NCBI RefSeq assembly: GCF_900116145.1
Contig: NZ_FPAB01000001.1
Location: 186,001-250,000, forward strand
Length of the DNA stretch: 64,000 nucleotides
DNA from: Streptomyces harbinensis
Lineage (GTDB): Bacteria > Actinomycetota > Actinomycetes > Streptomycetales > Streptomycetaceae
Reading direction: 5' to 3'
The position numbers were made by a program, and so were the translations under genes. Shown here piece after piece: positions 44,569-54,223 of this stretch (the first letter of the stretch is position 1; every line of letters starts with the position of its first letter). The notes beneath the pieces are model-generated. The model saw only the letters and a program-made list of their open reading frames with translations, did not search any database and was not told the DNA's origin.

Positions 44569-45507
44569 TCAGCGCCGCGCGCGGGCCGCCTCGTACAGCA
44601 CGATGCCCGCCGCCACACCGGCGTTCAGCGACTCCGCCTCACCCGGCATCGGGATCCGCACCCGCACATCGCACACCTCGCTGACCAGGCGCGACATGCC
44701 CTTGCCCTCGCTGCCGATGACGATCACCACCGGGCCGTCCAGCACATCGAGATCGCCGAGTTCGGCCTCGCCGTCGGCGGCGAGGCCGACGACCTGGAGC
44801 CCGGCCTTCTGGTACGCCTGGAGCGATCGGGTCAGGTTGGTGGCGCGGGCCACCGGCGTACGCGCCGCCGTACCGGCCGACGTCTTCCACGCCCCGGCGC
44901 TCATCCCGGCCGCGCGCCGCTCGGGCACCACCACGCCGTGCCCGCCGAACGCCGTCACCGACCGCACGACCGCACCCAGGTTGCGCGGGTCGGTCACCCC
45001 GTCCAGCGCCACGATCAGCGGCGTCTCGTGCGCGTCGTACGCGCCGGCCGGCAGGTCGTCCGGGTGCGCGTACTCGTAGCTCGGCACCTGGAGCACGATG
45101 CCCTGGTGGTTGAGCCCGTTCGTCATCCGGTCCAGCTCGGCGCGCGGCGCCTCCAGGAGGTGGATGCCGCCGCGCTCCATCGCCACCTTCACGGCGTCGG
45201 TGACCCGGTCGTCGCTGTCGATGAACTGCTGCACGTAGAGCGTGGTCGCGGGCACGCCCTCGCGCAGCGCCTCCAGCACCGGGTTGCGGCCCACCACCAT
45301 CTCGGAGGCGGGACGGCGCCTGGCCTGCTGCGGCTTGTTGCCCTGCTTGCGGGCCTTGAGCGCGGCGGCCCGCTGCTTGGCGTGCCCCTTGCGCATCTCG
45401 GCGGGCGGGGTCGGGCCCTTGCCCTTCAGCGCGCGGCGGCGCTGGCCGCCGCTGCCGACCTGGGCGCCCTTCTTGTTGGACGTGCGGCGGTTGGGATTGC
45501 CTGCCAT
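44569..45507 (-). CDS. rlmB: 23S rRNA 2'-O-methyltransferase RlmB (TrmH family)
   Basis: 312 aa. SPOUT methyltransferase that methylates G2251 of 23S rRNA. Basic N-terminal extension (1-65, Lys/Arg/Gly-rich), substrate-binding domain (RNPVLEALREGVPATTLYV, about 72), and the SpoU domain with DGVTDPRNLGAVVRS (about 170), VIVIGSEGKGMSRLV (about 258) and IPMPGEAESLNAGVAAGI. Same strand and directly downstream of cysS, as is common in actinobacteria. Confidence 0.95.
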   Translation of the reverse strand: MAGNPNRRTSNKKGAQVGSGGQRRRALKGKGPTPPAEMRKGHAKQRAAALKARKQGNKPQQARRRPASEMVVGRNPVLEALREGVPATTLYVQQFIDSDDRVTDAVKVAMERGGIHLLEAPRAELDRMTNGLNHQGIVLQVPSYEYAHPDDLPAGAYDAHETPLIVALDGVTDPRNLGAVVRSVTAFGGHGVVVPERRAAGMSAGAWKTSAGTAARTPVARATNLTRSLQAYQKAGLQVVGLAADGEAELGDLDVLDGPVVIVIGSEGKGMSRLVSEVCDVRVRIPMPGEAESLNAGVAAGIVLYEAARARR

Positions 45508-45559
45508 GGGTTACGTTCCTCGATACTTCCGTTGTGGGCGGTCGGGGGGCCGGGCGCGC

Positions 45560-46951
45560 TCAGCCCAGCTCCCACCGGGGCCCGTTGGGGGTGTCCTCGA
45601 TGACCAGCCCGGCGGCGGTCAGCTCGTCACGGATGGCGTCCGCCGTGCCGTAGTCCTTGCGTTCGCGGGCCGCCGTACGCTGCGCGAGCACCAGCCGCAC
45701 CAGCGCGTCGACGGTGCCGGTCAGCTCCTCGCCCCGGTCGCCGCCGCCGTGCCAGCCGGCGTCCAGCGGATCCATGCCCAGCACTCCCAGCATCGCACGG
45801 ACCTGCCCGGCCAGCGAAGCGACCGACTCCTTGTCGCCCTCGGCCAGCGCCGCGTTCCCCTGCCGCACCGTGGTGTGCACGGCGGCCATGGCCTGCGGGA
45901 CGCCCAGGTCCTCGTCCATCGCGGTGGCGAAGTCCTCGGGCACGGCGGCGGCCGGGGTGATCTCCCCGATCCGCTCGGCGGCCCGGTGCAGGAAGCCCTC
46001 GATACGCGAGAAGGCGGCGTCCGCCTCCGCCAGCGCGGCCTCGCTGTACTCGATGGTGGAGCGGTAGTGCGGGGTGCCCAGGTAGTAGCGCAGCACGATG
46101 GGCCGCCAGCGGGTGATCATGTCCGCCACCAGCACCGAGTTGCCGAGCGACTTGCTCATCTTCTCGCCGCTCATGGTCACCCAGGCGTTGTGCACCCAGT
46201 ACGCGGCGAAGGCGTCGCCGTACGCCCGGGACTGGGCGATCTCGTTCTCGTGGTGCGGGAAGACCAGGTCGATGCCGCCGCCGTGGATGTCGAAGGCGGA
46301 GCCGAGGTACTTGTGCACCATGGCCGAGCACTCCAGGTGCCAGCCGGGCCGGCCCCGGCCCCACGGGGTGTCCCAGCTGGGCTCGCCCGGCTTGGCGGCC
46401 TTCCACATGGCGAAGTCGCGCGGGTCGCGCTTGCCCGTCTCGCCCTCGCCGGAGGGCTGGAGCAACTGGTCCAGGTCCTGGTTGGAGAGGCCGAGGTAGC
46501 CGGGGAAGCTGCGCACGTCGAAGTAGACGTTGCCGTCCGCCGCGTAGGCGTGGCCCTTGCCGATCAGCACCCGCATCATCTCGGTCATCTCCGGGATGTG
46601 GCCGGTGGCGCGCGGCTCGTAGGTGGGCGGCAGGCAGCCGAGCGCGTCGTAGGCGTTGTTGAACGCCCGCTCGTTGGCGTAGCCGATCGCCCACCAGGGC
46701 ACACCGGACTCGGCGCTCTTGGCGATGATCTTGTCGTCGATGTCCGTCACATTGCGGACGAAGGTGACGTCGTAGCCCCGGTAGCCGAACCAGCGGCGCA
46801 TGATGTCGAAGTTGAGGCCGGAGCGGATGTGACCGATGTGCGGTGCGGCCTGCACGGTGGCGCCACACAGGTAGATCGAGACGCACCCGGGGACGAGCGG
46901 GGTGAAATCACGGATCTGCCGGGCGTCGGTGTCGTACAGGCGAAGAGTCAC
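45560..46951 (-). CDS. cysS: Cysteinyl-tRNA synthetase
   Basis: 463 aa. Class I synthetase: zinc Cys in YLCGATVQ (about 29), HIGH motif as PHIGHIR (about 37), [12 protein letters not shown] and [14 protein letters not shown], and [11 protein letters not shown] (about 268). C-terminal anticodon-binding part complete. GTG start; TACTCT (46963-46958) sits exactly 6 bases upstream, so a leaderless mRNA is likely. Followed by rlmB. Confidence 0.97.
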   Translation of the reverse strand: MTLRLYDTDARQIRDFTPLVPGCVSIYLCGATVQAAPHIGHIRSGLNFDIMRRWFGYRGYDVTFVRNVTDIDDKIIAKSAESGVPWWAIGYANERAFNNAYDALGCLPPTYEPRATGHIPEMTEMMRVLIGKGHAYAADGNVYFDVRSFPGYLGLSNQDLDQLLQPSGEGETGKRDPRDFAMWKAAKPGEPSWDTPWGRGRPGWHLECSAMVHKYLGSAFDIHGGGIDLVFPHHENEIAQSRAYGDAFAAYWVHNAWVTMSGEKMSKSLGNSVLVADMITRWRPIVLRYYLGTPHYRSTIEYSEAALAEADAAFSRIEGFLHRAAERIGEITPAAAVPEDFATAMDEDLGVPQAMAAVHTTVRQGNAALAEGDKESVASLAGQVRAMLGVLGMDPLDAGWHGGGDRGEELTGTVDALVRLVLAQRTAARERKDYGTADAIRDELTAAGLVIEDTPNGPRWELG

Positions 46952-47067
46952 GCGTCCAGAGTAGTAGGCGCACGGCTCGCCCCGCGCCGGTCGGCGCGGG
47001 GCGAGGGGGATCGTTACGCGTACGGGTGGCGGGGATCGTTACGCGTGCGGGTGGCCCGGGGGGCGGC

Positions 47068-47472
47068 TCACACCCGGCCGACGACCTTGCGGGCGGTGAC
47101 CCGCACGACCACCCGCTCGGCGTCCTCGCCGGCGGCGGGGTTGAACTCGGCGTACGGCTTGCCCGTGTACTTCACGGAGAGCTGGTCGATCAGCTCCTGG
47201 CCGCCCTCGGTGGTGAGGGTGGCGGTGCCGCGGATCTCGGCGTACGTGTAGGGGTTGTCGAACGGCTGGACCTGCACGGTGACCCGGGGGTCGCGGCGCA
47301 GGTTCTTCTCCTTCTGCCGGCCGACGGTGGTGGAGATGAGTACGTCGTCACCGTCCCGGGCGACCCAGACCGGGGACAGCTGGGGGCTGCCGTCGGGCTG
47401 GATGGTGGCGATGGTGACGAAGACCGGGCCGTCGAGGATGTCCTTGAGCTGGTCGGAGAGTTCCGCTGCCAC
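47068..47472 (-). CDS. PPOX-class F420-dependent oxidoreductase
   Basis: 134 aa. Split-barrel flavin/F420-binding fold of the FDOR/PPOX class: FVTIATIQPDGSPQLSPVWV, DDVLISTTVGRQKEKNLRRDPRVTV in parts, and YAEIRGTATLT. Actinobacterial members of this size mostly use F420H2. GTG at 47472 is preceded by GGAG at 5 bases; an upstream ATG at 47535 would add an unlikely Arg-rich leader. Function in quinone or biliverdin-type reduction is only a family guess. Confidence 0.88.
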   Translation of the reverse strand: MAAELSDQLKDILDGPVFVTIATIQPDGSPQLSPVWVARDGDDVLISTTVGRQKEKNLRRDPRVTVQVQPFDNPYTYAEIRGTATLTTEGGQELIDQLSVKYTGKPYAEFNPAAGEDAERVVVRVTARKVVGRV

Positions 47473-47565
47473 GTTGGCTCCTTTGCCTGGTACGGGAGTT
47501 GCTCGGCGGGACAGGAAACGCCGCGCGGCGTCCACCGTAGTCCCGGTCCGGCCCGGTGGGGCGGA

Positions 47566-48069
47566 TCAGCGGGCGAAAAGCAGCGCCGTGGCGATCGCGG
47601 CCAGGCCCTCGCCGCGTCCGGTGAGGCCGAGCCCGTCGGTGGTGGTGCCGGAGACGGAGACCGGGGCGCCGGCCGCCTCGGACAGCGCCCGCTGGGCCTC
47701 GTCCCGGCGGGTGCCGATCTTGGGGCGCACGCCGATGACCTGGACGGCCACGTTGCCGATGGTGAAGCCCTCGGCGCGCACGATGCGGGCCGCCTCACCC
47801 AGCAGCCGCACCCCGGAGGCGCCGGCCCACTCGGGGCGGCCGGTGCCGAAGTGGGCGCCGAGGTCGCCGACGCCGGCGGCGGAGAACAGCGCGTCGCAGG
47901 CGGCGTGCGCGGCGACGTCACCGTCGGAGTCGCCGGCGAGCCCGGCTCCGGCGCCGGGCCAGTGGAGTCCGGCGCACCACAGTTCGCGGCCCTCCTCGAA
48001 GGGGTGCACATCGGTGCCGATGCCGGTCCTGGGGAGGCCGGGGAAGCCGGGGAAGGGGTCAGTAGCCAT
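47566..48069 (-). CDS. ispF: 2-C-methyl-D-erythritol 2,4-cyclodiphosphate synthase
   Basis: 167 aa. MEP isoprenoid pathway, step five. Metal-binding [13 protein letters not shown] (about 18), [16 protein letters not shown] (about 46), DLGAHFGT and the C-terminal [14 protein letters not shown]. Start ATG at 48069 overlaps the ispD 3' end by 11 bases, so the pair is coupled. Confidence 0.96.
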   Translation of the reverse strand: MATDPFPGFPGLPRTGIGTDVHPFEEGRELWCAGLHWPGAGAGLAGDSDGDVAAHAACDALFSAAGVGDLGAHFGTGRPEWAGASGVRLLGEAARIVRAEGFTIGNVAVQVIGVRPKIGTRRDEAQRALSEAAGAPVSVSGTTTDGLGLTGRGEGLAAIATALLFAR

Positions 48070-48829
48070 CGGTGATCCTTCTGCGGGCGAGCACGGCCTC
48101 GGCGAGGACGAGATCGAGCGGGCGGGTGACCTTGAACGCCTCTTCGTGTCCGGGGACGAGCACCACGGGCAGTCCGAGGCGTTCAACCATCCCGGCGTCG
48201 TCGGTCGCGCCCTCTTCCCCGCCCAGCCCGGCCAGCCGCCGGTGGGCGTCCAGCAGGGCGTCGGGGGCGAAGCCCTGCGGGGTCTGGACGGCGCGCAGCA
48301 GCGCGCGGTCGGGGGTGCCGGTGACGGGCACGGGCTCCCCCTCGCGGGCCGGGGCGGCGATCTGCTTGATGGTGTCGGTGACGGGCAGCGCCGGGACGAC
48401 GGCGGGCGCGCCGTCGCGGACGGCGGCGGCCACCGCCTCGGTGGTGTCGACCGGGACGAGCGGGCGGGCGGCGTCGTGGACGAGCACCACATCGGCGTCG
48501 GCGGGCAGGGCGGCCAGGCCCAGGCGCACCGATTCCTGGCGGGTGGTGCCGCCGGGGACGACATGGAGGGCGACGGGGCGCGGAAGCGGATGCTCGTCGA
48601 GCAGGGCGCGTACGCCCTCGGCGCCATCGGGCGGGGCCACCACGATCACCGTGGCGACGGAGCGGGCGGCGGCCATGGCGCGGACGGCGTGGACGAGGAT
48701 CGGTACCCCGTTCAGCAGCCGCAGGGCCTTGGGAATCCCGGGCCCGAGCCGCACGCCGCGGCCCGCGGCGGGGATGATGACGGCGGTGTGCGGGGCGGCG
48801 GGGACGGGGGCGATGTCTGACATTGGCAC
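48059..48829 (-). CDS. ispD: 2-C-methyl-D-erythritol 4-phosphate cytidylyltransferase
   Basis: 256 aa. MEP pathway, step three. [19 protein letters not shown] (about 18; CTP loop), [16 protein letters not shown] (about 90), [11 protein letters not shown] (about 113), [12 protein letters not shown] (about 183) and [14 protein letters not shown] at 48829 or ATG at 48823; no strong ribosome site. Upstream of ispF, downstream of carD with about 300 bases between. Confidence 0.95.
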   Translation of the reverse strand: MPMSDIAPVPAAPHTAVIIPAAGRGVRLGPGIPKALRLLNGVPILVHAVRAMAAARSVATVIVVAPPDGAEGVRALLDEHPLPRPVALHVVPGGTTRQESVRLGLAALPADADVVLVHDAARPLVPVDTTEAVAAAVRDGAPAVVPALPVTDTIKQIAAPAREGEPVPVTGTPDRALLRAVQTPQGFAPDALLDAHRRLAGLGGEEGATDDAGMVERLGLPVVLVPGHEEAFKVTRPLDLVLAEAVLARRRITDGY

Positions 48830-49135
48830 CGTGAGAGGTTTGTTTCCAGGGCGGGAGTGGGTATGGCCACAGCGTGCCGGGCTTCACCCGATCGGACCCT
48901 TCCGTGACACCGGTCGAGCCAACCGCCGCCCGGCACACCGCTTGGGGAACGACGCGCACGCACGAGGCGCGGGCGCACCGGTGCCGTACATGCCGCAGCG
49001 CCCGTTCGGCACGTGTCATGCCTTCGGGCGCTGGGGCAAGCCGGCCCTGGTGCTCGGTCGTCCGGAGATCTGCGATGTCCCGCGATGTCCGGGGGCGGAG
49101 GTCCGAGAGTCAGGGGGTACGGACCGGGGTGACGG
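48830..49135. other. Intergenic region between carD and ispD
   Basis: 306 bases without a supportable gene. It probably holds the ispD-ispF promoter, with no clear consensus match and no hairpin or strong operator seen. Confidence 0.4.
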
Positions 49136-49618
49136 TCAGGACGCGAGGACCTCGTCGAGGAGGCTTTCGGCCTTGTCCTCGTTGGTGCTCTCGGCGAGTG
49201 CCAGTTCGCTGACGAGAATCTGCCGGGCCTTGGCCAGCATGCGCTTCTCACCTGCGGAGAGGCCGCGCTCGCGCTCACGGCGCCACAGGTCGCGGACGAC
49301 CTCGGCGACCTTGATGACGTCACCGGAGGCGAGCTTCTCCAGATTCGCCTTGTAGCGGCGGGACCAGTTGGTGGGCTCTTCGGCGTACGGCGCGCGCAGC
49401 ACCTCGAAGACCCGGTCCAGACCTTCCTGCCCCACGACATCGCGCACACCGACGAGTTCGGCATTGTCGGCCGGTACGCGTACTTCGAGGTCGCCCTGGG
49501 CGACCTTCAGAACCAAGTAGAGCTTGTCCTCGCCTTTAATCTGGCGAGTTTCGATAGCCTCGATCAACGCGGCCCCGTGATGGGGATAGACCACGGTGTC
49601 GCCAACCTTGAACGTCAT
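49136..49618 (-). CDS. carD: CarD-family RNA polymerase-binding regulator
   Basis: 160 aa. Starts [20 protein letters not shown], the Tudor-like RNA-polymerase-interacting domain (1-70), followed by a helical DNA-interacting domain (about 75-160; [30 protein letters not shown]). CarD stabilises open complexes at ribosomal and other promoters in actinobacteria. Start ATG at 49618 preceded by AAGGGG. Lies upstream of ispD-ispF, the usual actinobacterial order. Confidence 0.97.
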   Translation of the reverse strand: MTFKVGDTVVYPHHGAALIEAIETRQIKGEDKLYLVLKVAQGDLEVRVPADNAELVGVRDVVGQEGLDRVFEVLRAPYAEEPTNWSRRYKANLEKLASGDVIKVAEVVRDLWRRERERGLSAGEKRMLAKARQILVSELALAESTNEDKAESLLDEVLAS

Positions 49619-50112
49619 GTGACAGGTACCCCTTCCGTGGCTTTCCAGGGTAACACGGCCCGGCACCCTTCTGAATGACGTTTTCGCAGGTCAGGCCATA
49701 TCTCGGGGGTTGACAAGCGCGCCACCGGCATGCTGCGGGAGGTGCGCTGGGGCGGGTATCCGCAGGTGGGAGCGGTGTTTCGCGCCCCTTGAACAATGCC
49801 GTCCGATACGGAAAGAACTTCGCGAAGGACAGGAAAGGTGTCCGTTTTGTCACAGTTGGAAGAATGCGTTCGGGCACAGTCTCGCAGCTCGAAGAATTGA
49901 TCAGCACATTCTCCCGTAACACTCCCGTGATCCCCCTTCACATTCATACCTGGATCATGACCGGATTCACTCCGGCGGCCGGTCGCGGCCGGCGGGCGGG
50001 GCGGGTGCGGGCCCCGCGAGGGCGGTCGGTAGGCTTGGGGCGCTGATTTCGATCATCCGGACCGGACGACCAGGCCGGTCCGCCGAAGCTCGTCCGAGGA
50101 GATGCCGCCGCC
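49619..50112. other. Intergenic region between carD and the divergent lipoprotein gene
   Basis: About 494 bases, noticeably richer in A and T between 49680 and 49970 than the surroundings. It must hold both promoters and a long carD leader. Short frames here have poor codon bias. No inverted repeat or riboswitch was recognised. Confidence 0.45.
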
Positions 50113-50859
50113 GTGAGCAGCAGCCTTCGACGCGGCGCCGTCGCCGCCGTCTTCGCGTTTTCGACCGCCGTTGCGCTCAGCGCCTGTGGGGCGGGCCTCG
50201 AAGCCGAGACCCAGCAGATCAAGCCCGACAACGCGTCCGCGCACGTCGACGACATCAAGGTCCAGAACGTCAACGTGATCCTCCCCGACGGCCCCGAAGG
50301 TCCGGCCGGAGTGAGCGCGCGGGTGTTCAACGAGGGCACGCAGCCGCAGGTGCTGGAGTCCATCACCCTGCCCGGCTCCGACGTGGTGGTCGAGCTGACC
50401 CCGGCCGAGGGCGAGAGCGAGGTCGTGGTGCCGGCGCGCGGCTCGGTGGCGCTGGGCGGCGAGGGCAACGCCTCCGCCTTCATCGCCGACCCGGCCGCCG
50501 CGCAGATCGCCCTCGGCAACGCGCAGGAGATCGTCTTCCTGCTCAGCGACACCGGCGCCATCGAGCTGGCCGCCACCGTGGTGCCCGCCGAGGCCAACTG
50601 GGCCTACTACGCCGACTGGGGCCCGACCCCGCCCGCCCTGCCGGCGGACGAGGAGCCCGGCTCGGAGGCCGACGCGGACGCGGACCAGCAGGACGGCGAG
50701 CAGGCGGACGGCGAGCAGAGCGACGACGCCGCCAACGGTGCCGGCGCCCCCGAGGGCGAGGACGGCTCCGCCGCGGACGAGGAGTCCGGCAGCGAGGACC
50801 AGGCCGCCGGCGACAGCGTCGAGAACGACGAGAACACCACCGGGGTCACCGCCCCGTAA
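50113..50859 (+). CDS. DUF461/PCuAC-like lipoprotein
   Basis: 248 aa. Signal peptide with lipobox ALSACG (Cys about 25), then a beta-rich domain (about 40-160; VNVILPDGPEGPAGVSARVFNEG, then LTPAEGESEVVVPARGSVALGG in parts) similar in layout to copper chaperone PCuAC/DUF461, but the Met/His copper ligands are not evident. The last 80 residues are acidic, Glu/Asp/Gly/Ala-rich and disordered. GGAGA precedes the GTG. Function unknown; conserved beside phoP-phoR in Streptomyces. Confidence 0.82.
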   Translation: MSSSLRRGAVAAVFAFSTAVALSACGAGLEAETQQIKPDNASAHVDDIKVQNVNVILPDGPEGPAGVSARVFNEGTQPQVLESITLPGSDVVVELTPAEGESEVVVPARGSVALGGEGNASAFIADPAAAQIALGNAQEIVFLLSDTGAIELAATVVPAEANWAYYADWGPTPPALPADEEPGSEADADADQQDGEQADGEQSDDAANGAGAPEGEDGSAADEESGSEDQAAGDSVENDENTTGVTAP

Positions 50860-50880
50860 CCGGCACGCGAGCAGCACGCA

Positions 50881-50918
50881 CGGCGGCGGGGCGCCCCCTC
50901 GGGAGCGCCCCGCCGCCG
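50881..50918. terminator. Terminator between lipoprotein gene and phoP
   Basis: 14-bp perfect stem CGGCGGCGGGGCGC/GCGCCCCGCCGCCG (50881-50894 with 50905-50918) between converging genes. Confidence 0.85.
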
Positions 50919-50938
50919 TATGCGCGATCCCCCGGGGA

Positions 50939-51619
50939 TCAGGGCTCGAACTTGTAGCCGAGCCCGCGGACCGTCACCAGATAGCGCGGGGCCCCCGGGT
51001 CGGGCTCGATCTTCGCCCGCAGCCGCTTGACGTGCACGTCCAGGGTCTTGGTGTCCCCGACGTAGTCGGCGCCCCACACCCGGTCGATCAGCTGCATCCG
51101 GGTGAGGACGCGGCCGGCGTTGCGCAGCAGCATCGCCAGCAGGTCGAACTCCTTCAGCGGAAGATCCACCTTCCGGCCGTCGACGGTCACCACATGGCGG
51201 TCGACGTCCATCCGGACCGGACCGGCCTCCAGGGCGGCCGGGCTCTCCTCCTCCGACTCGCCGCGCCGGCGCAGCACCGCGCGGATGCGCGCCACCAGCT
51301 CGCGGGACGAGAACGGCTTGGTGACGTAGTCGTCGGCCCCTATCTCCAGGCCGACGACCTTGTCGATCTCGCTGTCCTTGGCGGTCACCATGATCACCGG
51401 GACATTGGACCGGCCGCGCAGCTGGCGGCAGACCTCGGTGCCGGGCAGCCCCGGCAGCATGAGGTCGAGCAGGACCAGGTCGGCGCCGTTGCGCTCGAAC
51501 TCATCCAGCCCATCGGGGCCCGTGGCCGCGGTGGCGACCTCGAAGCCTTCCTTGCGGAGCATGTACGACAGAGCGTCGCTGAACGACTCCTCGTCCTCTA
51601 CGACGAGCACTCGGGTCAC
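50939..51619 (-). CDS. phoP: Phosphate response regulator PhoP
   Basis: 226 aa. OmpR-type regulator that activates phosphate-starvation genes by binding PHO boxes. Receiver with VVEDEE (about 6), phosphoacceptor Asp52 in LVLLDLMLP, Thr and Lys in VTAKDS and TKPFSSREL; winged helix with LPLKEFDLLAMLLRN, VHVKRLRAKIEPDP and VRGLGYKFE. GTG start in a GTGA overlap with the phoR stop. In contrast to the regulator at 1334, all phosphotransfer residues are present. Confidence 0.97.
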   Translation of the reverse strand: MTRVLVVEDEESFSDALSYMLRKEGFEVATAATGPDGLDEFERNGADLVLLDLMLPGLPGTEVCRQLRGRSNVPVIMVTAKDSEIDKVVGLEIGADDYVTKPFSSRELVARIRAVLRRRGESEEESPAALEAGPVRMDVDRHVVTVDGRKVDLPLKEFDLLAMLLRNAGRVLTRMQLIDRVWGADYVGDTKTLDVHVKRLRAKIEPDPGAPRYLVTVRGLGYKFEP

Positions 51620-52935
51620 GGGAGTGCCTCCCGGGCAGGATCGTTGGTGCGGGTGGCTGCCGGCTCCTCCCCCGCCGCGGGGGCGGGGAACTCTGCCGGT
51701 TTGTGCAGGGTGCCGGACAGGCCCCGGCTGCCCTCGCGGGCGGCCGTGCGGGCCTGGAGGCGCTCTTGTGCGCTGCCGGGTTCCGGCAGCCGCAGGGTGA
51801 AGGTGGAGCCCTGTCCTTCGGCGCTCCACACCAGGACCTCCCCGCCGTGCGAGGCGGCCACGTGTTTGACGATCGAGAGCCCCAGGCCCGTACCACCGGT
51901 GGCACGGGAGCGGGCGGGGTCCACCCGGTAGAAGCGTTCGAAGATGCGCTCCTTGTCGCTGTCGGGGATGCCGATGCCCTGGTCGGTCACGGAGATCTCG
52001 ATCAGATCGCCCTGCCGGGAGGTGGTGCGGGCACCGGCGATGGCGACCCGGGTGTGCGGCGGGCTGTAGTTGACGGCGTTCTCGACGAGGTTGCCGAGCG
52101 CGGCGGCCAGCTTGCCACGGTTGCCCCAGACGGCCAGCCCGGCGGTGCCGCCGGAGGCCATGGTGATCCGCTTGGTGCCGGCCTGCTGGCGGCAGCGGTC
52201 CATGGCCTCGGTGACCAGTTCGTCCACCGGGACCAGCTCGGCGTGGGTGAGCGGGTCGTCGTCCTGCACCCGGGAGAGGTCGATCAGCTCCTGGACGAGG
52301 TTGGTGAGGCGGGTGGCCTCGTTCTGCATCCGGCCGGCGAAGCGGGTGACGGCCTCGGGGTCGTCGGCGGCGTCCCGTACCGCCTCGGAGAGCAGCGAGA
52401 GCGCCCCGGCCGGGGTCTTCAGCTCGTGGCTGACGTTGGCGACGAAGTCACGCCGGACCGCCTCGATGCGGCGGGCCTCGGTGAGGTCCTCCACCAGCAG
52501 CAGCACCAGGCGGGAGCCCAGCGGCGCGGAGCGGGCGGAGACGGCGAGCACGTCGGGGCGGCCCAGGTTCTTGCCGGGCCGCTGCGGGACCTCCAGCTCG
52601 ACCTGGCGGATCTCGCCGTCGCGGCGGGTCTGCCGGGCCATGGCGAGCATCGGTTCGACGGCGAGCCGGCCGCCGCGCACCAGGCCGAGGGCGTACGCCG
52701 CCGAGCTGGCCTTGAGGACGGCGTCCGACTCGTCGATGACGACGGCGGAGGAGCGCAGCACGGAGAGCACCGTGTCCACGCCGGGTGGCAGGGCAGGGAT
52801 CTCGGGGGCCGGGTGGGCGCCGCGCGGTGGGCGCGTACGCTCGCGCTCACTGATGCGGAAGGCCAGCATGGCGACCACGCCGGTACTGAGCCCGGCGATC
52901 GCGGCCACTGCGGCCACCGCCGCGTTCACGTCCAT
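51616..52935 (-). CDS. phoR: Phosphate sensor histidine kinase PhoR
   Basis: 439 aa. One N-terminal membrane helix (1-26), PAS-like segment (about 50-145), HisKA with the phosphorylated His in VSHELKTPAG (about 170), and HATPase with NLVENAVNYS (about 284), DQGIGIP, GGTGLGLSIVKH. The C-terminal 60 residues are disordered. ATG at 52935 follows TAACCT by 6 bases and also a GAGGA; phoRP of S. coelicolor is known to be leaderless. Divergent from phoU. Confidence 0.96.
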   Translation of the reverse strand: MDVNAAVAAVAAIAGLSTGVVAMLAFRISERERTRPPRGAHPAPEIPALPPGVDTVLSVLRSSAVVIDESDAVLKASSAAYALGLVRGGRLAVEPMLAMARQTRRDGEIRQVELEVPQRPGKNLGRPDVLAVSARSAPLGSRLVLLLVEDLTEARRIEAVRRDFVANVSHELKTPAGALSLLSEAVRDAADDPEAVTRFAGRMQNEATRLTNLVQELIDLSRVQDDDPLTHAELVPVDELVTEAMDRCRQQAGTKRITMASGGTAGLAVWGNRGKLAAALGNLVENAVNYSPPHTRVAIAGARTTSRQGDLIEISVTDQGIGIPDSDKERIFERFYRVDPARSRATGGTGLGLSIVKHVAASHGGEVLVWSAEGQGSTFTLRLPEPGSAQERLQARTAAREGSRGLSGTLHKPAEFPAPAAGEEPAATRTNDPAREALP

Positions 52936-53008
52936 ATCCTCAGGTTATGCGGGGCTTGACCGTGGACCACAGGGATGGATGAAGATGCTCGTCGGCAGTC
53001 CCGCGAGT

Positions 53009-53041
53009 GTTCACCTTCCCGACAGTCACGGTTCACTCTGC
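53009..53041 (+). promoter_or_regulatory. PHO box array between phoR and phoU
   Basis: Three 11-base units in phase: GTTCACCTTCC, CGACAGTCACG, GTTCACTCTGC. The first and third are strong PhoP units. They lie 123-155 bases before phoU and about 75 bases from the phoR start, so both directions may respond. Confidence 0.75.
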
Positions 53042-53163
53042 GGGGTCGGACCGGCCGTCTTGCGGGCGGAGTGTGGCACGGGAGACAGCAGGCAACGGCC
53101 GCGCCGGCGGCCGTCCACGTAACAACCGAGGCTCGGGCGATCGTCCGGGGGAGGACTACCGTC

Positions 53164-53841
53164 ATGCGTGACGCTTATCACGAGGAACTGGACGCGATCA
53201 GCGACACGCTGGTCGAGATGGCACGGCTGGTGGGCTCCGCCATGGGGCGGGCCACCACCGCGATGCTGGACGCGGATCTGAAGCTCGCCGAGAGCGTGAT
53301 CGACGCGGACGACCGCATCGACGAGATGCAGCGCGACCTGGAGAACGGCGCCATCGCGCTGCTCGCGCGGCAGCAGCCGGTGGCCACGGATCTGCGGATC
53401 GTGGTGACCTCGCTGCGGATGAGCGCCGACCTGGAGCGCTGCGGCGACCTGGCCGAGCACGTGGCGAAGGTGGCCAGGCTGCGGTTCCCGGACTCGGCGG
53501 TGCCGCGCGATCTGACGGCGACCATTCTGGAGATGGGGCAGCTGGCGCAGCGGCTGATGGCCAAGGCGACCGAGGTGCTGCTCACCAAGGACGTCGAGCT
53601 GGCGATGCAGCTGGAGCAGGACGACGACGAGATGGACACCCTGCACCGCACCCTCTTCCGTCATCTGATGGACGACCGGTGGCAGCACGGGGTGGAGACG
53701 GCGGTGGACGTGACGCTGCTGGGCCGCTACTACGAGCGGTTCGCCGATCACGCGGTGTCGATCGCGCGGCGGGTGGTGTACCTGGTGACGGGTGAGCACG
53801 CGGACGAGTTCGCGCCGGAGCCGGAGCCCGAGGCGACCTGA
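53164..53841 (+). CDS. phoU: Phosphate transport regulator PhoU
   Basis: 225 aa. Two PhoU helical bundle repeats (1-110 and 115-210) with the conserved metal/regulatory segments EELDAISDTLVEMARLVG, ARQQPVATDLR, and LGRYYERFADHAVSIARRV (about 180). Mediates repression of PhoR and Pst when phosphate is plentiful. GGAGGA lies 8 bases before the ATG. PHO boxes upstream. Confidence 0.97.
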   Translation: MRDAYHEELDAISDTLVEMARLVGSAMGRATTAMLDADLKLAESVIDADDRIDEMQRDLENGAIALLARQQPVATDLRIVVTSLRMSADLERCGDLAEHVAKVARLRFPDSAVPRDLTATILEMGQLAQRLMAKATEVLLTKDVELAMQLEQDDDEMDTLHRTLFRHLMDDRWQHGVETAVDVTLLGRYYERFADHAVSIARRVVYLVTGEHADEFAPEPEPEAT

Positions 53842-53976
53842 CGGGGCGCGCCCGCCGTGGTGGGGCGCTCGCGGTTGCGCCCCCCTGCGCCCCGTTGACG
53901 GCCGGGTGGCGGCGGGTTTCCCATGGAGGGGCACCGGTGTGTGTGGAAGGAATCCCTGCTGCCCAGGAGGCACTCC

Positions 53977-54084
53977 ATGGCGAACCGTCCCGCGACCGCA
54001 TCGACCGCCGCCGCTTGTTCGTGCGGCTCTGGCTGCTCCTGCGGCTGCCAGAACGGCGGCTCCTGCCAGTGCGGCGGCTGCTGA
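53977..54084 (+). CDS. Metallothionein-like cysteine-rich peptide
   Basis: 35 aa, MANRPATASTAAACSCGSG at the start, then CSCGCQNGG and SCQCGGC. Eight Cys in the last 22 residues, in CXC, CXXXC and CXXC spacing, with Gly and Ser between, like short bacterial metallothioneins that bind Cu(I), Zn or Cd. A near-perfect AGGAGG lies 7 bases before the ATG, and the frame is interrupted nowhere. It follows phoU by 135 bases and ends before the hairpin at 54127. Too short for ordinary gene callers. Confidence 0.8.
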   Translation: MANRPATASTAAACSCGSGCSCGCQNGGSCQCGGC

Positions 54085-54126
54085 CGGCCGTACCGGCCGG
54101 CACAGAGCCCCAGCACAGCGTTTTCT

Positions 54127-54172
54127 GACCCCGGCGCGGGCCCGGCTTTCCAGCGGGTTCCGCGCCGGGGTC
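54127..54172. terminator. Terminator after the metallothionein-like gene
   Basis: 13-bp perfect stem GACCCCGGCGCGG/CCGCGCCGGGGTC (54127-54139 with 54160-54172) with a 20-base loop; lies between converging genes. Confidence 0.75.
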
Positions 54173-54223
54173 ATGCCGGTCCGCGACCGGTCCCGGGGGG
54201 TGGGGCCAGCGGTGGCGCGGCGC

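Noticed and set aside
49789..50046. 85-aa frame between carD and the lipoprotein gene
   Set aside because: Begins plausibly but ends in a Gly/Arg-rich readthrough and has mixed codon bias; intergenic promoter DNA is more likely.
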